From IMG/VR virus record IMGVR_UViG_3300031772_000071, positions 1-43,657 of that record: 43,657 nucleotides of DNA; one strand, 5' to 3'. The position numbers were made by a program, and so were the translations under genes. The stretch comes from a virus. Under the pieces are notes generated by a model. That model saw nothing but the letters and a program-made list of their open reading frames with translations. It was not told the DNA's origin and did no database searches. This document shows positions 16,191 through 23,862 of the stretch, piece after piece (within the stretch, counting starts at the first letter, position 1; each line of letters begins with the position of its first letter).

Positions 16191-17527
16191 TGCGCGCAAA
16201 AACTTTTATTATTTTCTTACTTATATTAACCGGAGATGCAATTGCCGGAACTCGTTATCGGCAAGGTGAAGTGAAAGCGATAACAAGGGAAACCGTAATC
16301 TATAAACCTAATACATATTATATCAGTGTTTCCGGAAAGGACGTAAATTCCGGTTTAACACCGGATGAAGCTTGGGCTACACTGGATAAGATCGCAACTG
16401 TTTCTTTTCTTCCTGGCGATTTCATCCGATTCAAATGCGGCGATATCTGGCGGTATTACGAATCTTTAAGAATTCAAATCGATGGTGCAAGAATGCCGTT
16501 GACATTCGGGTCATACGGTCATGGTGAAAAACCTTGTTTCACACAATCCTATAATAGAAGCGCGAGATCGGATTGGAACACTGCCGGGACCAATATCTGG
16601 CGGTCAAGCAGTATTGCTGGCGATGTAGGGATGATTGTTTTCGACGGCGGAGCAACCTGGGGAGTTAAAAAGGATAATATTAGCGGAGTTACATCATTAG
16701 GTGACTTCTGGTATGATTCTGTTAATAAAACTATCCTGTTGTATGCCCTCCAAAATCCGGGATCTATTTATAGTGCTATTGAAATTTATATACGTGCCCC
16801 TCAGTCTTATTTTTTCGACATAAACAACAGGAAAAATTTAGTTTTTGAAAACCTGGCTTTTAAATATAACGGCGCGATCAGCATTGGCGGAATGAATTGC
16901 GATAACATTAAAATCGTAAACTGTGATTTTACGTGGGTCGGAGGAGCATACCAATCCGGTACTGCTCGCTACGGCAATGCCGTGCAATTTTGGAATTGCA
17001 GTTCAAACATTGTGGTCCAAGCTTGTAGATTCGATCAGATTTACGATGCTGCAATTACATTACAGGGTAAGGATGTTGTCAATAAAGGTTTTGAAAATTG
17101 TCTTTTCACCCACAACATTATCGCAAATACGGATTTTCCATTTGAGTTTTGGGAACGTGGCACAAACGTGTTTTGGAAAAACATAGAAGTCTCGGATAAT
17201 ATTATAATCGGTACGGGGCGCGGGTTTTCTCATGGGCAAACGAATACTCTGCACGGCTATGGAATGCGTTTTGCGCAAAGCACGGCCAAGGTTGAGAATT
17301 TCAAAGTGTTTAATAATATTTTCTTTTGGACTTCGGGCGATTCAATGGCGTTGTTCGTCGATCCTAATTTTAACGGATATGCTTCCATTATCTTTGATCG
17401 CAATTTATATTCGCAGCCGATTGGCGATTTGATTTATTATAACCAAAAACATTACCAGGAAAATAATTTTGAGCTTTATCAATCCGAAACCAGGCAGGAT
17501 ATGAATTCTAAAATATTTAATAATTGA
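16187..17527 (+). CDS. secreted right-handed beta-helix protein, pectate-lyase-like
   Basis: A 446-residue protein with a signal peptide (residues 1-20, ending GDAIA-G). YYISVSGKDVNSGLTPDEAWATL at the N-terminus is the usual opening of pectate-lyase-fold depolymerases, and the middle shows repeating N-rich rungs (KNLVFENLAFKYNGA, CDNIKIVNCDFTWVGG, SSNIVVQACRFDQIYDAAI, FKVFNNIFFW) of a parallel beta-helix. Such proteins cleave or bind surface polysaccharide. In phages this is usually a tailspike without a signal peptide; here the export signal suggests release to the periplasm or outside. Confidence 0.75.
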   Translation: MMRAKTFIIFLLILTGDAIAGTRYRQGEVKAITRETVIYKPNTYYISVSGKDVNSGLTPDEAWATLDKIATVSFLPGDFIRFKCGDIWRYYESLRIQIDGARMPLTFGSYGHGEKPCFTQSYNRSARSDWNTAGTNIWRSSSIAGDVGMIVFDGGATWGVKKDNISGVTSLGDFWYDSVNKTILLYALQNPGSIYSAIEIYIRAPQSYFFDINNRKNLVFENLAFKYNGAISIGGMNCDNIKIVNCDFTWVGGAYQSGTARYGNAVQFWNCSSNIVVQACRFDQIYDAAITLQGKDVVNKGFENCLFTHNIIANTDFPFEFWERGTNVFWKNIEVSDNIIIGTGRGFSHGQTNTLHGYGMRFAQSTAKVENFKVFNNIFFWTSGDSMALFVDPNFNGYASIIFDRNLYSQPIGDLIYYNQKHYQENNFELYQSETRQDMNSKIFNN

Positions 17528-17545
17528 CTATTTATAGGAGGATCT

Positions 17546-18661
17546 ATGAAATTTAAAACGTTTTTAATATCAATTCTATTCTTAGAAATATTTTTCCTGT
17601 TTTTATTTATTGTTGGCGCGATCGGCGCGGCGCCTGCCATTACCGGCGCATCCGGAACACTGGCGGAAGGGACCTCCCTGACCGTCACCGGTTCGGGGTT
17701 CGGCGCCACCGGGCCGACCGTCGCGTTTTTTGAAAACTTTGAAAGCGGCACCAGCGGAGCCAACATCGCCGCCGGAGCCGCAACCGTGGGATCTTGGAAT
17801 AGAGGCAATCCCGGTTATGCGACATTCACAGCCTATTCCGGCTGGCCGCATGGCGGCACCAAGTGCATGATGAATAACTGGGATGTCCCGGTTGCGGAAC
17901 CCAATAACGTGGATGCGGCACCGAAGGTCACGTTCACGGCCACGGATGAAATCTATTATCAATTTTGGACTATGGTGCCTTCCGGAAAGGTTCTGCCCGG
18001 CGACGATTGTACCGGCGGCAACCCTTATGGTTGCAACTGGAAGTTGACCTGGATGAATTACGGGGTCAATACCTACGTGAGCGCGGTAGTGCTCAATTGT
18101 ACCCTTACCTGGGGGTATTGGTTCGGTAATGATGGTTATGAACGTGCCGGGGATTATGAAGGCACCTTTCAAATGGCGGCCGGCACCTGGACTAGGTTTG
18201 ACTTTTATCACAAAGCCTCATCCGCAACCACCGGAATTTTAACCGGCAATGAATTGGATTCGGTTCATGGATTGGTTAATCATATCAATGTGACCGGCGT
18301 GAAAACCGCAATGGAAGCCGGGAATGTTTATGATTACCTGCTCATTCCGGGTTACGGTCGCGGACAAACCACGAATGGTATCACGGTCTATGATGATGTT
18401 TATATCGCCAGAGGAACCGGCGCTCGGGCGCGGGTCGAGGTCGGCGATGCGGCGACTTATGTAACCTGTAAGAATCTGACCACCTTGACCGTGGACTCCT
18501 GGGCGAATACGTCCATAACGGCGACCGTGAGGAAGGGTTCATTTTCGAGTTTGACCGATAAATACTTGTATGTAATCGATTCATCCGGGGTGTCGAATAC
18601 GGCCGGATATCAATTGACCGAGGGTGCACCCGGTTGCAGTCCCTGTTCGATATGCCCGTAA
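17546..18661 (+). CDS. secreted IPT/TIG plus jelly-roll protein
   Basis: A 371-residue protein. A long hydrophobic signal (residues 8-28, cleaved near IGA-APA), then an IPT/TIG-like immunoglobulin domain (residues 29-61, GTSLTVTGSGFGATGPTVAF), then about 230 residues resembling polysaccharide-lyase or lectin jelly rolls (EIYYQFWTMVPSGKV, GTWTRFDFYHKAS, GITVYDDVYIARG). It ends in CSPCSICP, a cysteine cluster that could form a metal site or disulphides between subunits. AGGAGGA lies 5 bases before the ATG. The G+C content looks higher than in its neighbours, which may reflect transfer. Confidence 0.7.
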   Translation: MKFKTFLISILFLEIFFLFLFIVGAIGAAPAITGASGTLAEGTSLTVTGSGFGATGPTVAFFENFESGTSGANIAAGAATVGSWNRGNPGYATFTAYSGWPHGGTKCMMNNWDVPVAEPNNVDAAPKVTFTATDEIYYQFWTMVPSGKVLPGDDCTGGNPYGCNWKLTWMNYGVNTYVSAVVLNCTLTWGYWFGNDGYERAGDYEGTFQMAAGTWTRFDFYHKASSATTGILTGNELDSVHGLVNHINVTGVKTAMEAGNVYDYLLIPGYGRGQTTNGITVYDDVYIARGTGARARVEVGDAATYVTCKNLTTLTVDSWANTSITATVRKGSFSSLTDKYLYVIDSSGVSNTAGYQLTEGAPGCSPCSICP

Positions 18662-18672
18662 AGGAGTAAGTC

Positions 18673-19338
18673 ATGAAAAAGAAAATAATCCTGTCCATCA
18701 TTACGTGGATCGGTATCGTTTTCTTTGTTGTTGCTGCCGGAGTGAATCCGGGTGGAGGTGGCGTTAAGGGCGACAAGGGTGATCCCGGTAATCCCGGACC
18801 TCAAGGAATATCAGGAGTAACCGGCGCACAGGGTGAACAAGGCGTCCAAGGGATTCAGGGCATCCAGTGCGTATCGGGCGTCACCGGGGCACAAGGAATC
18901 CAAGGTGTTTCAGGAGTAACCGGGGCCGCTGGATCTGACGGTGTTTCAAATTATACCATCTTGGTGCAGGCCCTGACCTCAAGTCCTGCCGATTCAACCA
19001 CTGCCTATTTTGGCATGTTGCCGAAAGCTCCGACCACGACGGCAAATATCAGCAAGGTTTATATTCGCAAGGCCGGGACGATCAAGATTGCCGAAATCTA
19101 TTGTTATTCAGGGACGGCGGGAACCAATGAGGCTTGGTCTCTTTATATTCGTAAAAACAATTCAGCCGATACCTTGATAGCCACGGTATCGGCGGCAACT
19201 TCTGAACGAGTTTTTACTAATGCGACTTTGAATCTTTCAATGTCCGTAGGTGATTATTTTGAAATCAAGATGATAAACCCTCTTTGGGCGACCAATCCTT
19301 TGACCACGATTTTCGGCGGGTACATTTATATTGAATAA
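18673..19338 (+). CDS. secreted collagen-like fibre protein
   Basis: A 221-residue protein: hydrophobic signal (residues 4-22), about 20 Gly-X-Y triplets (residues 30-90, with GVTGAQG and GPQG units) and a C-terminal beta domain of 130 residues ([26 protein letters not shown]) that could trimerise. Phage collagen-like segments form triple-helical stalks in fibres. One obligatory glycine, residue 66, is a cysteine (TGC at 18868-18870 in place of GGC). The gene closes the series of exported beta-rich proteins and precedes the holin-like genes. AAAGGAG lies 7 bases before the ATG. Confidence 0.8.
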   Translation: MKKKIILSIITWIGIVFFVVAAGVNPGGGGVKGDKGDPGNPGPQGISGVTGAQGEQGVQGIQGIQCVSGVTGAQGIQGVSGVTGAAGSDGVSNYTILVQALTSSPADSTTAYFGMLPKAPTTTANISKVYIRKAGTIKIAEIYCYSGTAGTNEAWSLYIRKNNSADTLIATVSAATSERVFTNATLNLSMSVGDYFEIKMINPLWATNPLTTIFGGYIYIE

Positions 19339-19361
19339 CCTTTAACCAGGAGGATTTTATT

Positions 19362-19457
19362 ATGTTTTGGATAGGTTTGATTATCGGCATCGCGGTTGGC
19401 TGGTTTGCAAAAATCGGCTATGATCGGCTTAAAAACAGTTTTAGGATAGAGGGGTGA
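19362..19457 (+). CDS. 31-residue membrane peptide
   Basis: A short gene with an excellent AGGAGG site 8 bases before its ATG. The product has one membrane span (residues 2-17, FWIGLIIGIAVGWFAK) and a basic tail. It sits between the fibre genes and a holin-like gene, three bases from the latter, so it is probably part of lysis, for example a holin modulator or antiholin. No family recognised. Confidence 0.65.
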   Translation: MFWIGLIIGIAVGWFAKIGYDRLKNSFRIEG

Positions 19458-19460
19458 ATC

Positions 19461-19712
19461 ATGAAAACCAAGAACCTTTTTATGTACATTTTGGGGGCAT
19501 TCATTTGTGGAGGGTTTTTTACCCTTCTGGGATTATTGATCTTCAGGGAGATCCCGGTATCGAATAAAGAATTGCTTTACCTGGCCATAGGCGCTCTTCT
19601 TGCAGCCTTCAGCACGGTCGTGGGTTATTTCTTCGGATCAAGTGCGGGAAGCGCCGCCAAGACCGAACTTATGGCCAAACCGAACGGGGAAAAACCCCCT
19701 CCGCTTGGCTAA
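19461..19712 (+). CDS. holin
   Basis: An 83-residue protein with two hydrophobic spans (about 6-28 and 36-58), the second ending VVGYFFGSSAGSAAKTELM. A V-G-Y-[FY]-F-G-S-S-x-G-S-x-x-K end to the last span is common in small phage holins that open the inner membrane at lysis. The C-terminus is polar and proline-rich. It is the last rightward gene before a terminator. No endolysin is adjacent; the best candidate is at 40294. Confidence 0.75.
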   Translation: MKTKNLFMYILGAFICGGFFTLLGLLIFREIPVSNKELLYLAIGALLAAFSTVVGYFFGSSAGSAAKTELMAKPNGEKPPPLG

Positions 19713-19746
19713 AACGCCAAAACAGGGCCAAGAAACGATTATTATG

Positions 19747-19774
19747 AAGGACGCGATATTTGTGTCGCGTCCTT
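19747..19774. terminator. bidirectional intrinsic terminator between convergent operons
   Basis: A perfect 10-bp stem AAGGACGCGA / TCGCGTCCTT with an 8-base loop; the right side runs into CCTTTTCCTTTG and the left side is A-rich. It stands after the last late gene and at the end of the leftward block, so it can end transcription from both sides. Confidence 0.8.
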
Positions 19775-19812
19775 TTCCTTTGTTGACAGGCGTTTATTTG
19801 GTTTATCTTGGC

Positions 19813-20043
19813 CTATGGCGCCGGGGTTGTTTTGAGGTCGATTTCCCACTTTTTGATGGCCTCAAGCTTTTGATTCAATTTTTCCACAATCTGCCGGAGC
19901 TTTTGTGCCCATTCGATCACGTCTTGATAGAGATCCCCGGTAGGACAGGGGACCGACTCAACCGCCGTATAACTGGTCGGCAACATGGGCCGAGGCAAAA
20001 CAATGAGTTGCGGCGGCATGGTTTTGGCGCAACCTAAGGCCAA
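19813..20043 (-). CDS. o-spanin-like (Rz1-like) protein, start uncertain
   Basis: A 76-residue protein with CAKTMPPQ, a proline-rich stretch, and a C-terminal helix (DVIEWAQKLRQIVEKLNQKLEAIKKW). The C-then-PPQ start of the mature part and the terminal helix resemble Rz1-type outer-membrane spanins, which fuse the two membranes with the partner i-spanin. It overlaps the i-spanin gene by 10 bases, as Rz1 genes often do. Oddly, only a TTG gives a start, the cysteine would be residue 5, and a stop codon lies four codons upstream, so no signal peptide is encoded in frame. Confidence 0.5.
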   Translation of the reverse strand: MALGCAKTMPPQLIVLPRPMLPTSYTAVESVPCPTGDLYQDVIEWAQKLRQIVEKLNQKLEAIKKWEIDLKTTPAP

Positions 20044-20561
20044 TAAAATACTTCATACGGAACTTTAACCTTTAGGCAGTCGGCACTTTTGATTGTTTCT
20101 TGAAGTTGGTCGATGGCCTCTTGCATTTCCTTGATCTTCAATTTAAGGGGTTCAGGATCTTCGCCGGGTTTCAGGTTGGCGAAGGTCGCAGTCAGGTCGT
20201 CCAGATCCTTCTGATTTTGAGCGAGTTTATTTTTTAATTCAATATTTTCAACCGTCTTACGGTCGTTGGCCTTGCGAAGAGTCTCACTCTCGGCCGCGTG
20301 TTCTTTTTCCATCTCGGTATTGGCCTTAATGTAAGCGTCAAGACTGGCTATGATGGCCACTTTATCCGCATTAGATTGGTCGATTGTGAGATTCGCCACG
20401 GTCAGGTTTTGGGTCAGCATGACGTTCTGCGTCTCAAGCCGTAAAGTCTTGCTCCTGTAATACAAGGTTGCTGTTCCTGCAATCAGCAATCCGACGATGG
20501 ATATCACACCTATGGCCCCGCCGATTTTACTGCCGAAGAATTTTAGGATTAATGCGATCAT
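20034..20561 (-). CDS. i-spanin-like (Rz-like) protein
   Basis: A 175-residue protein with one N-terminal membrane span (residues 13-33, GGAIGVISIVGLLIAGTATL) and a long coiled coil (about 36-160) rich in L, K, E, Q and N. This is the layout of inner-membrane spanins, which reach through the periplasm to an outer-membrane lipoprotein during lysis. It is followed, with overlap, by the o-spanin candidate. Unusually it is on the strand opposite to the holin gene and at the end of the block headed by recombination genes. Confidence 0.65.
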   Translation of the reverse strand: MIALILKFFGSKIGGAIGVISIVGLLIAGTATLYYRSKTLRLETQNVMLTQNLTVANLTIDQSNADKVAIIASLDAYIKANTEMEKEHAAESETLRKANDRKTVENIELKNKLAQNQKDLDDLTATFANLKPGEDPEPLKLKIKEMQEAIDQLQETIKSADCLKVKVPYEVFYWP

Positions 20562-20564
20562 GAT

Positions 20565-21047
20565 TTACACCCCCGGTTCCAAGTCGTCCGGCGCAAGAGT
20601 CCCCGTCGGATCGAATTCTTCTTCGATAACCTCTTCCTCGTCTTCCTGAACGGGTTCCGGCGGTGGAGATTCGGGAGTATCTTGAAACCTGATGATGGTC
20701 TGCCGTTCGCCCGAAGTCATGGGCCGCGCTTCAAAGATTTCCGACGTATCCAGGCGCACCTTCTCGACAATGGCGTCGTCGTAATTATATTCGGTTTCAA
20801 CTTCGACATGACGGTATTCGTAGCCAGAGATAATGACCTCTTGAAGGCGTTGGATATTACCTTCTTCGACTTTGATTTTACCTCCGGCTGTTTTTTTAAA
20901 ACTTTCAAGTTCACGTTCGTGGCCGGCCTTTCGGGAAAAAGCCTCGGCTATTTCCTTACCCTTCTCACGTTGCTCGCGTTCGTTGAGAAAACATTTCAAT
21001 TGTTCCACCCCTTTTTTACGGATGATTTTCGGATTCATTAGGGTCAT
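20565..21047 (-). CDS. conserved-looking phage protein, unknown
   Basis: A 160-residue acidic protein: charged helical N-terminus, a middle beta-like segment (YEYRHVEVETEYNYDDAIVEKV), then VRLDTSEIFEARPMTSGERQ and an E/P-rich tail. The VR-x-DT-[GS]-E...R-x-M-T-x-x-E-R-Q pattern recurs in small phage proteins I recall, without known function. AAGGAG lies 8 bases before the ATG. It stands just upstream of the spanin genes. Confidence 0.65.
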   Translation of the reverse strand: MTLMNPKIIRKKGVEQLKCFLNEREQREKGKEIAEAFSRKAGHERELESFKKTAGGKIKVEEGNIQRLQEVIISGYEYRHVEVETEYNYDDAIVEKVRLDTSEIFEARPMTSGERQTIIRFQDTPESPPPEPVQEDEEEVIEEEFDPTGTLAPDDLEPGV

Positions 21048-21051
21048 AGAT

Positions 21052-21162
21052 TTATCTCCTTGCCTCTAAATAGATTAAATAAAATGCTCCTACGATAAAT
21101 AACATAAGGATCACTGGACTTGCGACTATAAGGCGAAAAAATTTCACTCTAAAACTCCACAT
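21052..21162 (-). CDS. 36-residue membrane peptide
   Basis: The frame reads MWSFRVKFFRLIVASPVILM and continues through a hydrophobic stretch to YLEARR; one membrane span at about 9-31 with basic ends. The start overlaps the end of the next upstream small gene by 19 bases and its stop is 4 bases from the following gene, whose ribosome site lies inside it. GGGAG directly before the ATG is close. Function unknown. Confidence 0.45.
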   Translation of the reverse strand: MWSFRVKFFRLIVASPVILMLFIVGAFYLIYLEARR

Positions 21163-21281
21163 ACTCCCAATACTAAAAGCACAATATATGTTAAATAAAT
21201 GATCCCCCACGAGATCGGATTGAACACCATCATCCAGGCGTGATCGAACCATCTGTCAAAGACGGAATCATGGTCATGCAT
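21144..21281 (-). CDS. 45-residue membrane peptide
   Basis: A short gene with an AGGAG site 7 bases before the ATG. The product has a polar, H/D-rich N-terminus (MHDHDSVFDRWFDHAW) and one span at about 24-43 (WGIIYLTYIVLLVLGVCGVL). It overlaps the next small membrane gene. The pair stands between a lipoprotein gene and the spanins, so a role at the envelope is likely; no family recognised. Confidence 0.55.
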   Translation of the reverse strand: MHDHDSVFDRWFDHAWMMVFNPISWGIIYLTYIVLLVLGVCGVLE

Positions 21282-21290
21282 ATCAATCTC

Positions 21291-21698
21291 CTAATATGCC
21301 AATTTTATTCCCAGCATGTAATTGCTTCTCACAAGATCGACTTTCCGCACAATGGTTATCGACTGCCACCATGTGCGGATCGGAACACCCAATATTTTTT
21401 TATCTCGTGGAAGATAATTTGTGACGACTGGATGCAAGATGGTTTCGGCTGCCATATAAATATTAACCTCCGATCTACTTGGATGTTCACCCAAAACAAA
21501 ACTATTTTCATGGAATAAAGTCGGATGATCCGAAATATAGAGGGTCTGCCCCCAATCCACGGCGTGAGCAATCTGCCAGGTTGTTTCCAGAACTTTGTCC
21601 TGAGTCGTCCATTTATCTCCATGAAATAAAGCACATCCAGGCAACAGGAGAGACAATAAAAACGCGATGATCCATAAGATATTGATGATCTTTTTCAT
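21291..21698 (-). CDS. phage lipoprotein
   Basis: A 135-residue protein with a lipoprotein signal: MKKIIN, hydrophobic core and lipobox LPGC with the lipid-bearing cysteine at 22. The mature part holds W-x-x-DKVLETTWQIAHAVDWGQT and ENSFVLGEHPSRSEVN; a DWGQTR-type and G-x-HPS-x-x-x-VN pattern is one I recall from small phage proteins of unknown role. It could be a surface-exclusion lipoprotein or an envelope partner in lysis. Located next to spanin genes. Confidence 0.7.
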   Translation of the reverse strand: MKKIINILWIIAFLLSLLLPGCALFHGDKWTTQDKVLETTWQIAHAVDWGQTLYISDHPTLFHENSFVLGEHPSRSEVNIYMAAETILHPVVTNYLPRDKKILGVPIRTWWQSITIVRKVDLVRSNYMLGIKLAY

Positions 21699-21710
21699 TT
21701 CTTCCCCTTT

Positions 21711-21896
21711 TCATTCCTTAATGATTCGATATGTTGTTGTGGCTTTTGTATGCGGTAAAATAGTTGTGAATGAATATGTACCAGTTTCTAATAATTCATC
21801 TTTATCGACAGGAACTCCCTGTTCTTTTATAACGGCCATGAATTCATCGTAATCTTCATCTTTAATTTCTCTTTCAGTATGGATTGTAATTTTCAT
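21711..21896 (-). CDS. small unknown protein
   Basis: A 61-residue acidic protein, likely alpha/beta (KITIHTEREIKDEDYDEF, then YSFTTILPHTKATTTYRI). It overlaps the preceding gene by 4 bases (ATGA), so it is translationally coupled. Not recognised. Confidence 0.55.
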   Translation of the reverse strand: MKITIHTEREIKDEDYDEFMAVIKEQGVPVDKDELLETGTYSFTTILPHTKATTTYRIIKE

Positions 21897-22123
21897 TCCT
21901 TCCCCTTCTCCACCATATTATATAATATTTCTAGTTGTTTATCGATATTTTCGATTTCCTTAGTATAAATATCCCAAAATTCCTGAAATCGTCGCCACAA
22001 AACATTTCCTAAAAGGTGATCTCGCATTTTAACTATTTGAATTCTTTGTTCCAATAATCCGCGTATCGCAGTAGATACGGGATGCTCAATTACTTTCAAG
22101 TTATAGTCCATGTCAGGTCTCAT
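21893..22123 (-). CDS. small helical protein, unknown
   Basis: A 76-residue, mainly helical protein with W/F-rich centre (LGNVLWRRFQEFWDIYTKEI) and a coiled-coil-like end. Four-base overlap with the next gene. Not recognised. Confidence 0.55.
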   Translation of the reverse strand: MRPDMDYNLKVIEHPVSTAIRGLLEQRIQIVKMRDHLLGNVLWRRFQEFWDIYTKEIENIDKQLEILYNMVEKGKE

Positions 22124-22152
22124 TCCTTTCCCTCCAATAACTCCGGATTTTC

Positions 22153-22512
22153 CTAAATATTTCCGATGACTTCACATCTATCAGGACGTGACATATAACC
22201 AAAATCAAAAAAAGCATTATAATCTGAACAAGTAAATCTCACCACCCATTTCAGATCATCGCTACCATTAAGTACTTCAGTACTTCTTTTTATTAAAATA
22301 TCCCCCTCCCAAATCTTCTTTCCGTTTTTGTCAAGAAGGCCGGTGAATTGACCAACTGTCTCAGGCCGAACTTGATAGGCCCAAGGCATTCCTACTTTAT
22401 TGGAAATATAATATCCTTTTTCTGGTTGTCCTCCTAGTCCTTGAGAAATAGATAGTAATCCATAATACCAATCACCATTTATTGATAAACCTCTAAATTC
22501 AATCGGTCTCAT
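22153..22512 (-). CDS. YopX-type protein
   Basis: A 119-residue protein that starts MRPIEFRG and later shows W-Y-Y-G, ETVGQFTGLLDKNGKKIWEGDI and a beta-rich C-terminus. FRG at the start, TVGQ[FY]TGL.DKNGK.I[YW]EGDI in the middle is the hallmark of the YopX family, common in phages and prophages. The family has no settled function. AAGGAGG lies 6 bases before the ATG. Confidence 0.85.
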   Translation of the reverse strand: MRPIEFRGLSINGDWYYGLLSISQGLGGQPEKGYYISNKVGMPWAYQVRPETVGQFTGLLDKNGKKIWEGDILIKRSTEVLNGSDDLKWVVRFTCSDYNAFFDFGYMSRPDRCEVIGNI

Positions 22513-22513
22513 T

Positions 22514-22813
22514 TTATCCTCCTTGCTTCTTGGATTCGGCTGATTCCGGTTTGGGAACAGCGGGAAATAAAAAGGTATTTATTTCTTCTTCTAAAATAGA
22601 ATCTTTTTTAATACCAGGAGGAGACCAACAGTACCGTTGTAATAATCTTTTTGCCTCTTCCAACTTAGCCTCCAGTTCCTTGATCCTATCCTGGAGTTGT
22701 TGATTTTCTATTTCCCAATCTTCCAAAATATCAAAAACCTGATCCCCTGAGGTTCCCTTTAGTATACACCAGGCATTCCATTCTTTTAAATTCCGTATTT
22801 GTGGCCTATTCAT
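22514..22813 (-). CDS. small coiled-coil protein, unknown
   Basis: A 99-residue protein beginning MNRPQIRNLKEWNAWCIL, with a coiled coil at about 30-62 (DWEIENQQLQDRIKELEAKL) and a polar tail. The start is set by GGAGGAAAATAATC before the ATG; upstream in-frame codons belong to a different, zinc-ribbon gene in another frame. One base separates it from the YopX-type gene. Confidence 0.6.
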   Translation of the reverse strand: MNRPQIRNLKEWNAWCILKGTSGDQVFDILEDWEIENQQLQDRIKELEAKLEEAKRLLQRYCWSPPGIKKDSILEEEINTFLFPAVPKPESAESKKQGG

Positions 22814-22961
22814 GATTATTTTCCTCCTCCACTTTGTCAAATATATGACCGCAATCTCGACATTCATATTCAGCATCCCAGCAATCCCTAAAAGGCACAT
22901 ACCATTGAGTAAATTGCAATTTTTCCGATCCGCACTTTGGGCATTTAGATTTCTGGGACAT
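22806..22961 (-). CDS. 51-residue zinc-ribbon protein
   Basis: A short gene with AAAGGAG 7 bases before the ATG. The product has CPKC at residues 7-10 and CRDC at 34-37, separated by 23 residues, the classic zinc-ribbon arrangement, then an acidic tail. It overlaps the start of the next gene by 8 bases. Such phage zinc ribbons can be small nucleic-acid or protein adaptors; the target is unknown. Confidence 0.65.
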   Translation of the reverse strand: MSQKSKCPKCGSEKLQFTQWYVPFRDCWDAEYECRDCGHIFDKVEEENNHE

Positions 22962-22973
22962 CTTTCTTCTCCT

Positions 22974-23180
22974 TTACCAATCTTGGGCAGGCGGATTCGG
23001 AACAAGGTTCACCTTCACCGGTTCCCGTTTGAAGACCATTTTCTTTTTCTCTTTGAGTTCGTAAATGCCATAGATTATATTTTCATTAAGATCTGATTCG
23101 TCTTTATGGGCAAGAAGATAACTTTCCTCGTTAGATGAATCACGTTCTTCCCAAACATAAATCGTCTTAGGTAATGCCAT
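22974..23180 (-). CDS. small phage protein, unknown
   Basis: A 68-residue protein, MALPKTIYVWEERD onward, with a YLLAHKDESDL and a YGIYELKEKKKM segment. A P-K-x-I-Y-V-x-x-E...[FY]L-[LV]-A...YEL pattern recurs in small phage proteins I recall without known role. GGAGGGAG before the ATG fixes the start. Confidence 0.65.
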   Translation of the reverse strand: MALPKTIYVWEERDSSNEESYLLAHKDESDLNENIIYGIYELKEKKKMVFKREPVKVNLVPNPPAQDW

Positions 23181-23202
23181 AACTCCCTCCACGTCCAAAG
23201 AA

Positions 23203-23679
23203 CTATAGATTGTTTAGTCGCGCATACTTACCAAAAAACTCTTTTGCTTTTTCATTATAGGCTTTTGCCGCTTCTTTTTCAGATTTAAAATAACCAATAA
23301 AAATAGATTTATAATTTTTTGAGATTCTAACCATCCATTGATTAACCCAATTACACCAACGTACACCTTTAAATTTAGAAGAAGCATTTCTATTATGTTT
23401 CCGACAATTAGCTGCATTTTGACTTCTTGTTGCTGTTCTTAAATTACATCGTCTATTATCAAGCCCATTGCCGTTGATATGGTCGATTCCTTTAAAGCCT
23501 ATAATTTGATTATGCATGTAAATTATGTTTGTTCTTTTAGTGATAGAGTTATAAATGCCTCTAATAACATAATAATTATTCCCGTCTCTATGTGCACACC
23601 ATTTATATCTTGACAATTCCTCATAATCAAAATTATCGACAATTGCTATCTTATTTTGTGTAAGTTTAATTTTCTTCAT
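23203..23679 (-). CDS. HNH endonuclease with AP2 DNA-binding domain
   Basis: A 158-residue protein. The HNH nuclease core spans about 50-81 (IIYMHNQI, then GIDHINGNGLDNRRCNLR, metal-binding histidine region 66-76) and an AP2-like domain at about 103-158 (FKGVRWCNWVNQWMVRI, IFIGYFKSEKEAAKAYNEKA). This is the normal layout of free-standing phage homing endonucleases, which cut a target lacking the gene and spread by repair. The gene is visibly more A+T-rich than its neighbours, supporting recent arrival. It stands between two small host-takeover-type genes. Confidence 0.9.
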   Translation of the reverse strand: MKKIKLTQNKIAIVDNFDYEELSRYKWCAHRDGNNYYVIRGIYNSITKRTNIIYMHNQIIGFKGIDHINGNGLDNRRCNLRTATRSQNAANCRKHNRNASSKFKGVRWCNWVNQWMVRISKNYKSIFIGYFKSEKEAAKAYNEKAKEFFGKYARLNNL

Positions 23680-23682
23680 TTT

Positions 23683-23862
23683 TTATTTCGATTCAAAAGG
23701 AATGACATAAATATCTTCGTGGCCTTCCGCATGTATAAGCCTTAATTTTTCATCTCTTGCTTCATTTTTAAATCTGAAAACGGCTAATGACTGATGATAA
23801 TAACTATATGCAACATATCGTTTTGGTCCTTTTTTCCCTATCACAACTGCCCAAAGTTTCAT
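23683..23862 (-). CDS. small unknown protein
   Basis: A 59-residue protein (MKLWAVVIGKKGPKRYVAYS...), likely beta-alpha-beta, ending EDIYVIPFESK. AAGGAGG lies 8 bases before the ATG and the start overlaps the DUF5131-type stop by 4 bases (ATGA), so it is coupled to that gene. Not recognised. Confidence 0.6.
   Translation of the reverse strand: MKLWAVVIGKKGPKRYVAYSYYHQSLAVFRFKNEARDEKLRLIHAEGHEDIYVIPFESK

Noticed and set aside
17603-18211. 202-codon minus-strand frame
   Set aside because: Antisense of a G+C-richer gene with clear domains; no start signal.
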